This document shows positions 60,222 to 64,000 of a DNA stretch of 64,000 nucleotides, piece by piece. Location: positions 310,001 through 374,000 of the forward strand of contig NZ_VFNP01000001.1 of the NCBI RefSeq assembly GCF_006715635.1, given 5' to 3'. This DNA comes from Streptomyces sp. SLBN-118. GTDB lineage: Bacteria > Actinomycetota > Actinomycetes > Streptomycetales > Streptomycetaceae. The notes under the pieces are model-generated. The model worked only from the letters and a program-made list of their open reading frames with translations. It was not told the DNA's origin and did not search any database. Made by a program: the position numbers and the translations under genes. Position 1 is the first letter of the stretch; each line of letters starts with the position of its first letter.

Positions 60222-60614
60222 TCAGTCCAAGAGCACGCCGGGGTTGAGGATGCCGTGCGGGTCAAGGGCATGTTTGGCGGCGCGCAGGGCGAGAGCGAAG
60301 GGTTCGGGGCGTTGGCGGTCGTAGCCCGGGCGGTGGTCCCGGCCGACGGCGTGGTGGTGGGTGATGGTGGCCCGGTAGCGGTGGAGGATGTCGCCCGCGA
60401 CGGACTTGAGGTCGTCCCAGACGGCGACTTCGTCGCCGGGCCTGCCGGCGGCGAGCACGGTGAAGTAGGGGGCGGCACCGTCGGGGTAGACGTGGGTGAG
60501 GCGGCAGTTGACGGTGGCGGGGTGGCCGGTGATGTGACGTGCGGCGGTGCCGACCTCGGTGCGGACGGCGGAGCGGACACGGGAGGTGCTGGGCGCGGGC
60601 ACGGGGTGAGTCAT
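60222..60614 (-). pseudogene. C-terminal fragment of an FAD-linked oxidase (AGPS-like)
   Basis: From ATG 60614 the 130 residues contain NCRLTHVYPDGAAPYFTVLA, GDEVAVWDDLKSVAGDILHR, ATITHHHAVGRDHRPGYDRQ and AKHALDPHGILNPGVLLD. This is the C-terminal cap of alkyldihydroxyacetonephosphate-synthase-type FAD oxidases (HHHAVGRDH...LDPxGILNPG). The FAD-binding domain, about 350 residues, is absent. The start sits just beside the TetR operators, so a deletion has placed the tail under that promoter. Confidence 0.72.
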
Positions 60615-60646
60615 CGTTCGGTACTCCAGTGGTTGCCACCAGGAAC

Positions 60647-60675
60647 TTACCTTGAGGTAATTTACCGTAAGGTAA
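60647..60675. promoter_or_regulatory. Tandem 14-bp TetR-type operators
   Basis: TTACCTTGAGGTAA (60647-60660) and TTACCGTAAGGTAA (60662-60675) share the palindrome TTACC-N4-GGTAA, centres 15 bp apart, in the divergent promoter region 10-39 bases before the tetR ATG. TAATAT at 60673-60678 may be part of a promoter. Autoregulation by the TetR protein at 60686 is the simplest reading. Confidence 0.75.
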
Positions 60676-60685
60676 TATCGATCTC

Positions 60686-61306
60686 ATGACCACCCCCAAA
60701 GGCACGGCCGGCACCAAAGGTGTCCCGCGGGCCCGCCGAGAGCAGCAGATCGTGGCCGCGGCCACCGAGGAGTTCGGGCGTCACGGCTACTCCGCAGCGT
60801 CTTTGGCCGCCATCGCCGGGCGCGTCGGCGTCACCAAGACGCTGCTGCATCAGTACTTCGGCGCCAAGCAGGACCTCTACCTCGCGTGCCTGACCCCGGT
60901 CGGCGACCAACTACTGGACGCGATGCGCATTGCCATGACGCAGGGCCGAGGCACCACACCGCACACACCACTGCTGGTGCTGCGCAGCATCTTCACCGCG
61001 TTGGAGGGCCGGCGCGAGGCATGGTTCGTGCTCTACGACACCTCGCTGCCCCTCGACAGCGGGCCTGCCCGCGCCGCCGAGCGCTACCGGACCGCCATCG
61101 ACCAACTCGCCGCGACCGGCACCGCCGAGCTGCTGCGCGCGGCGGGATCTACGGACCCACTCGACGCGGACGCGCTCAAGTACGCATGGCGAGGCCTGGT
61201 CACCGCCCTGGTCCGCTGGTGGATCAACCACCCCGACCAGACGCCGGACGCGATGGCTGAACGCTGCGCCCGCCTCTTCGCCCTCACCGGCAGAGCCTTC
61301 GACTGA
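60686..61306 (+). CDS. TetR-family transcriptional regulator
   Basis: A 206-residue TetR protein. The N-terminal HTH (about residues 17-63) reads RREQQIVAAATEEFGRHGYS, AASLAAIAGRVGVTKTLLHQ, YFGAKQDLY; the helical ligand domain follows, ending WRGLVTALVRWWINHPDQTP. It is divergent from the FAD-oxidase fragment, which it would have controlled together with itself through the tandem TTACC-N4-GGTAA operators. ATG at 60686 has little spacer from the second operator (10 bases), so repression would block the ribosome-binding region as well. Confidence 0.92.
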   Translation: MTTPKGTAGTKGVPRARREQQIVAAATEEFGRHGYSAASLAAIAGRVGVTKTLLHQYFGAKQDLYLACLTPVGDQLLDAMRIAMTQGRGTTPHTPLLVLRSIFTALEGRREAWFVLYDTSLPLDSGPARAAERYRTAIDQLAATGTAELLRAAGSTDPLDADALKYAWRGLVTALVRWWINHPDQTPDAMAERCARLFALTGRAFD

Positions 61307-61684
61307 AGCCCTGCCCGAGGCCGAAGGCCGACCCCGAGCCACTCCGGGCTCCGACTCGGTACACGGAGGCGGAACACCACCATGCCGGGGGCTACCGCTT
61401 GCCCGTCCATGTCGAGGCGGAAGGTGCCGCAGGGAAGGCGCACTTCGGACCGGTGGCAGTCACTCCGGCAACTCCCACCACCCAGCTACACCGTCCCACC
61501 CCACGAACTGCCGCAGTTCCCTGCGCTGGCGCAGCCGAACCAGCTCCACCGCCCGCGCGGACATGTGCGTCAGGTCGTTAGCGGCGCCCCAGCAGACTGA
61601 CGCTGGACGCGCGGTCCAGCCCTGGACCGTCGTAGTCCGCGTGCACGGGTACGCCCTCCACTCGATCCCCTGACGGACGAGTGC
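61307..61684. other. Gap with a minor coding-like minus-strand frame
   Basis: On the minus strand up to a TGA at about 61468 the frame reads NDLTHMSARAVELVRLRQRR, then ELRQFVGWDGVAGWWELPE. It looks like a real protein end of about 40 residues, but no start or family is known to me. The rest is GC-driven noise. Confidence 0.3.
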
Positions 61685-62119
61685 TCAGGACGGCTCATCG
61701 GGCAGCAGCCCCAGCTGCCCCAAGAAGTCCATCTCGTCGAAGTAGAGCCGGTAGTCGACGATCCGGCCGTCCGCCACGGTGGCGATGTCCACCCCGCGGA
61801 TTCTGATCTCCTTCTGCGTCGCGGGAAGAGTCTCCCCGGAGGTCAGATGCAGCGGCCCGGTGTTCCTGCCGCTGAAGAACCCCTCGTCGATGGCTGTGTC
61901 GCCGGCCTCGTACGCGTGCAACGACTCGAATCTGGCTTCGGGGACCGCCTCCGTCATCTGCCGCCAGTACTCCACGATGTTGTCGCGCCCGCGGATCTCC
62001 CCCTCGTCGGGGGTGACAGCGATCGCGTCCTCGGCATACAACTCAGCGATGACCTTCAGATCCGGGTGCGTGGTGAGCGCATCCGTGAGCCGGTCCATGA
62101 CCTCACGAGCCTGTCCCAT
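61685..62119 (-). CDS. SnoaL-like polyketide-cyclase/NTF2-fold protein
   Basis: A 144-residue NTF2-like protein: VMDRLTDALTTHPDLKVIAE, LYAEDAIAVTPDEGEIRGRD, NIVEYWRQMTEAVPEARFES, GVDIATVADGRIVDYRLYFD. It has the fold of SnoaL and related small enzymes; many members have no known activity. ATG at 62119 follows a perfect GAGGAGGTGGATC. The frame is open further upstream without support. Confidence 0.88.
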   Translation of the reverse strand: MGQAREVMDRLTDALTTHPDLKVIAELYAEDAIAVTPDEGEIRGRDNIVEYWRQMTEAVPEARFESLHAYEAGDTAIDEGFFSGRNTGPLHLTSGETLPATQKEIRIRGVDIATVADGRIVDYRLYFDEMDFLGQLGLLPDEPS

Positions 62120-62202
62120 GATCCACCTCCTCAGCTGCGGATCACCCACTTCATTTTCCCACCACGGCCGCGCACGAGCAGACCGGAGAACGAGAGATAC
62201 GC

Positions 62203-62383
62203 GCGGTGCTGCGGGCGACGCGGGGGCCGTCGTGCTCGCGGATGAGCTGCAGCGCGGAGTCATACATGGCGCTGAAGGCCGATGTGGTCGTCACCCCCCG
62301 GTCGGTCACGGCCAAGCTCTCTGGGCGCAGGCGCACGTCGGCGTACCGGCGGGCGAACCGATCCGCGAACAGCCACTCAGTCT
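62203..62383 (-). pseudogene. GlxA/AraC-type (DJ-1 domain) regulator fragment
   Basis: The frame downstream of the hydrolase stop on the minus strand reads WLFADRFARRYADVRLRPES, then LAVTDRGVTTTSAFSAMYDS, then ALQLIREHDGPRVARSTARI. This matches the end of the DJ-1/PfpI-like domain of GlxA regulators (ADRFARRYPxVxL...VTTAAAFSAMYDLAL...REHxGxxVAR). The N-terminus, AraC HTH and start are missing. It sits between two intact genes as a deletion remnant. Confidence 0.65.
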
Positions 62384-63244
62384 CTAGGAACGGTTAGCTG
62401 TGGTTCCGTACTCGCCGTGCGTTTGCAGATGGTCGAGCAGCAGGCGGTTCAGCGTCTCGGGCGCCTCCTCGGGGACCCAGTGGCTGATGCCCTGGAGGGT
62501 CTCGAACCGGTACGGCCCGTTGATCCACTGCCCCGTCTCCTGCGCGGCGGCCTCGCCGAACGCGCTGTCCGCGGTGCTCCAGACGTACAGGGTGGGCACG
62601 TCGATGGGGCCGATCGCGCCGTCAGGGCGGCCGGCCCGGTACCAGTTCAGCGCCGCGGTGAGAGCGCCCGGCTGGGACAGGTGTTGCACGTAGGCGTCGG
62701 CACTGGCCTGCGGGATCTTTCCGGCGTACGCGGCGCGAAGCTCCGAGGCGTCGTTGGTGAGCATGCGTTCTTCGGTCGCGGGCGTGTCGCGCCAGTCGAT
62801 CATGTAGCGCGATCGTTCGCGCTGGTCCTGATCGGTGCGCAGGGTGGTGGCCAGAGCCCTCGGGTGAGGGGTCGAGACAACCGTCAGGGTTCGTACGCGG
62901 CCGGGGTTGGCAGCGGCGGTCCACCACGCCACCGCGCCTCCCCAGTCATGGCCGACCAGGTCGAACGACGCCCAGCCCAGTTCGTCCGTGATCGCGACCA
63001 CATCGTCGACCAGGACGCTCATGCGGTAGTCCTCGGCGCGTTCGGGGCGGGCCCCGGGCGAGTACCCACGCTGGTCGGGCGCCGCCACCCGGTAGCCGTG
63101 CGCGGCCAGCACCGCGATCTGCCGTTGCCACACCAGACCCGTCTGCGGGAAGCCGTGCAGCATCAGCACCGGGCGGCCCTTGGGCGGACCCGCCACGAAC
63201 GCGTCGAAGACGCCCTCGGCAGTGGAGATGCTCAACTCAGTCAC
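62384..63244 (-). CDS. Alpha/beta hydrolase (epoxide hydrolase/haloalkane dehalogenase-like)
   Basis: A 286-residue hydrolase: GRPVLMLHGFPQTGLVWQRQ (HGFP oxyanion motif), RVAAPDQRGYSPGARP, FDLVGHDWGGAVAWWTAAAN (nucleophile Asp in GHDWG), VPTLYVWSTADSAFGEAAAQ (acid) and ETLQGISHWVPEEAPETLNR (His). Asp as nucleophile points to an epoxide-hydrolase or dehalogenase-like enzyme rather than an esterase. GTG at 63244 follows GAGGGGGGCATC. Substrate unknown; an epoxide-hydrolase gene also begins at 63758. Confidence 0.92.
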   Translation of the reverse strand: MTELSISTAEGVFDAFVAGPPKGRPVLMLHGFPQTGLVWQRQIAVLAAHGYRVAAPDQRGYSPGARPERAEDYRMSVLVDDVVAITDELGWASFDLVGHDWGGAVAWWTAAANPGRVRTLTVVSTPHPRALATTLRTDQDQRERSRYMIDWRDTPATEERMLTNDASELRAAYAGKIPQASADAYVQHLSQPGALTAALNWYRAGRPDGAIGPIDVPTLYVWSTADSAFGEAAAQETGQWINGPYRFETLQGISHWVPEEAPETLNRLLLDHLQTHGEYGTTANRS

Positions 63245-63344
63245 GATGCCCCCCTCATACCGACTGGTCGGTCAGCCTTCCGCCCTGGATATGGATTGTC
63301 AAGGCCGAGAGCACCGCCTTCCCGCAACGGCAGCCGAGTGCCGA

Positions 63345-63589
63345 CCTGACGCGTTCATCCGCCGCAACGCCCGCGGTATCGCCGACCTTCAGGCTCGGGG
63401 GGTCGCAGACCGTGAGGTCGATCCGATGATGGCCTCCCGTGCACTGTCCGGCTGGTCAGCGTCATGGCCTACAACGCCTTCACGCTCGGTGAAGGTCAAG
63501 CAGAAGGTGAACCGGTGGACTTCGAGGAACTCGTGTCCACGGTCACCCGGCTCTGGGCGAACGCCCTGCGGTTCCCCGGCCACCGCTGA
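63345..63589 (+). pseudogene. TetR regulator C-terminal remnant, frameshifted
   Basis: One frame reads AFIRRNARGIADLQARGVAD, then REVDPMMASRALSG; from about 63450 the next frame reads SVMAYNAFTLGEGQAEGEPV, then DFEELVSTVTRLWANALRFP and TGA at 63587-63589. Together this is the C-terminal end of a TetR protein (ADREVDPxMASRALSGMVxxMAY...DFEELVxTVTRLWANAL). The DNA-binding half is gone. Confidence 0.7.
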
Positions 63590-63718
63590 TCCGGCAGAAG
63601 GCCGGCCGAACGGAGCCTGCCGCCTGCGACCGTTCGGCGATCTTGGATCCTGGCGCCGGCCGGCGAACGAGGACCAGCTTGCGTGAACGCCACGCTCTCC
63701 CGAGTGCCAAGCTGTTGA

Positions 63719-63733
63719 GGACAATAGTTGTCC
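63719..63733. promoter_or_regulatory. 15-bp operator-like palindrome before the epoxide hydrolase gene
   Basis: GGACAATAGTTGTCC is a perfect inverted repeat (6-bp arms, TAG centre) 24 bases before the ATG at 63758. This form is common for TetR operators. The adjacent TetR remnant suggests its regulator has been lost. Confidence 0.6.
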
Positions 63734-63757
63734 GCAAAGCTGTCTACCGTCAGGGGC

Positions 63758-64000
63758 ATGGCAGACAACAGCGCACACCAGCAGATCCGGCCGTATCGAA
63801 TCGAGACCGACCAGTCGCAGCTAGACGACCTCCGCGAGCGGCTGGCCCAGACCCGCTGGCCCGATGAACTTCCGGGCGCAGCCTGGGCATACGGCGCATC
63901 GCTCCCGTACATCCGCTCCCTTGCAGAGTACTGGAGCAGCGGCTACGACTGGCGCAAGCATGAGGCACAGCTCAATGAGTACCCGCAGTTCCTCACCGAG
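63758..64000 (+). CDS. Epoxide hydrolase, N-terminal part (runs off the window)
   Basis: ATG at 63758 opens 81 residues up to the window edge: IRPYRIETDQSQLDDLRERL, AQTRWPDELPGAAWAYGASL, PYIRSLAEYWSSGYDWRKHE and AQLNEYPQFLTE. This is the EHN domain that precedes the alpha/beta hydrolase core in microsomal-type epoxide hydrolases. The CAGGGGC upstream is a modest ribosome site. The catalytic domain lies beyond position 64000. Confidence 0.88.
   Translation, partial: MADNSAHQQIRPYRIETDQSQLDDLRERLAQTRWPDELPGAAWAYGASLPYIRSLAEYWSSGYDWRKHEAQLNEYPQFLTE

Noticed and set aside
1..64000. CRISPR arrays, rRNA, tRNA and riboswitches
   Set aside because: No regularly spaced repeats, no CCA-ended cloverleaf and no known riboswitch core were recognised while reading; an Infernal/tRNAscan search would be decisive.

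Overview
The window is high-GC DNA with Streptomyces-type codon use, GTG and TTG starts, strong Shine-Dalgarno sites and typical Streptomyces families (tandem universal stress proteins, PAS-SpoIIE phosphatase, DUF6191, ROK-linked sugar ABC transporter). It is most likely a Streptomyces chromosome, probably an arm or accessory region, because the right half is rich in gene remnants.

Region 1 (about 1-23.7 kb) is a hypoxia/dormancy island around a group 3b-type [NiFe] hydrogenase. It holds pyruvate phosphate dikinase, two tandem-Usp proteins, a hydrogenase maturation protease with hypF and hypC, a GNAT/acyl-CoA synthetase fusion (PatA type), two CBS-BON proteins, two flavodoxins, an Acg-like nitroreductase, the hydrogenase operon (Fe-S beta subunit, a cNMP-domain protein without HTH, flavin/2Fe-2S gamma subunit, small and large subunits), hypD-hypE and an orphan DevR/DosR-like response regulator. 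A 14-bp palindrome, GGGCC-N4-GGCCC, occurs at the head of six transcription units, including the regulator's own. In five it comes as pairs with centres 20-22 bp apart, and in those five the inner box ends 58-66 bp from a start codon. I read this as a self-contained DevR/OsdR regulon that switches on H2 metabolism, PEP/pyruvate cycling, flavin redox proteins and stress proteins together. hypA and hypB are not in the window.

Region 2 (23.7-32.2 kb) has ordinary accessory genes: a HAD phosphatase, a frameshifted LysE exporter, a coiled-coil protein, a diacylglycerol-kinase remnant, a PAS-SpoIIE phosphatase with a small wHTH protein, a very short secreted M9 collagenase, DUF6191, MarR, DUF4142 and a 2-TM protein.

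Region 3 (32.2-40.4 kb) starts with three decayed genes in a row (PIG-L deacetylase, ECF sigma-SnoaL with an in-frame TGA, DUF6069). A MoxR ATPase / VWA-zincin / unknown-protein operon follows, lying between two oppositely oriented IS5-type transposase remnants.

Region 4 (40.4-51.3 kb) has a ChvE-MmsA-MmsB multiple-sugar transporter divergent from a ROK regulator, a truncated MerR, a VOC protein, and a rifamycin-resistance locus. That locus is a 19-bp rifamycin-associated element, the first 35 or so codons of a glycosyltransferase, and an intact rifamycin phosphotransferase gene. A broken NB-ARC/TPR gene follows.

Region 5 (51.3-64 kb) mixes small intact genes (type II thioesterase, RibD-like reductase, secreted Cys protein, VOC, TetR with tandem operators, SnoaL-like protein, alpha/beta hydrolase, start of an epoxide hydrolase) with many fragments (maleylpyruvate isomerase-like, carboxylesterase, LysR cut by an IS982-type remnant, FAD oxidase C-terminus, GlxA, TetR). 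No rRNA, tRNA or CRISPR array was recognised.
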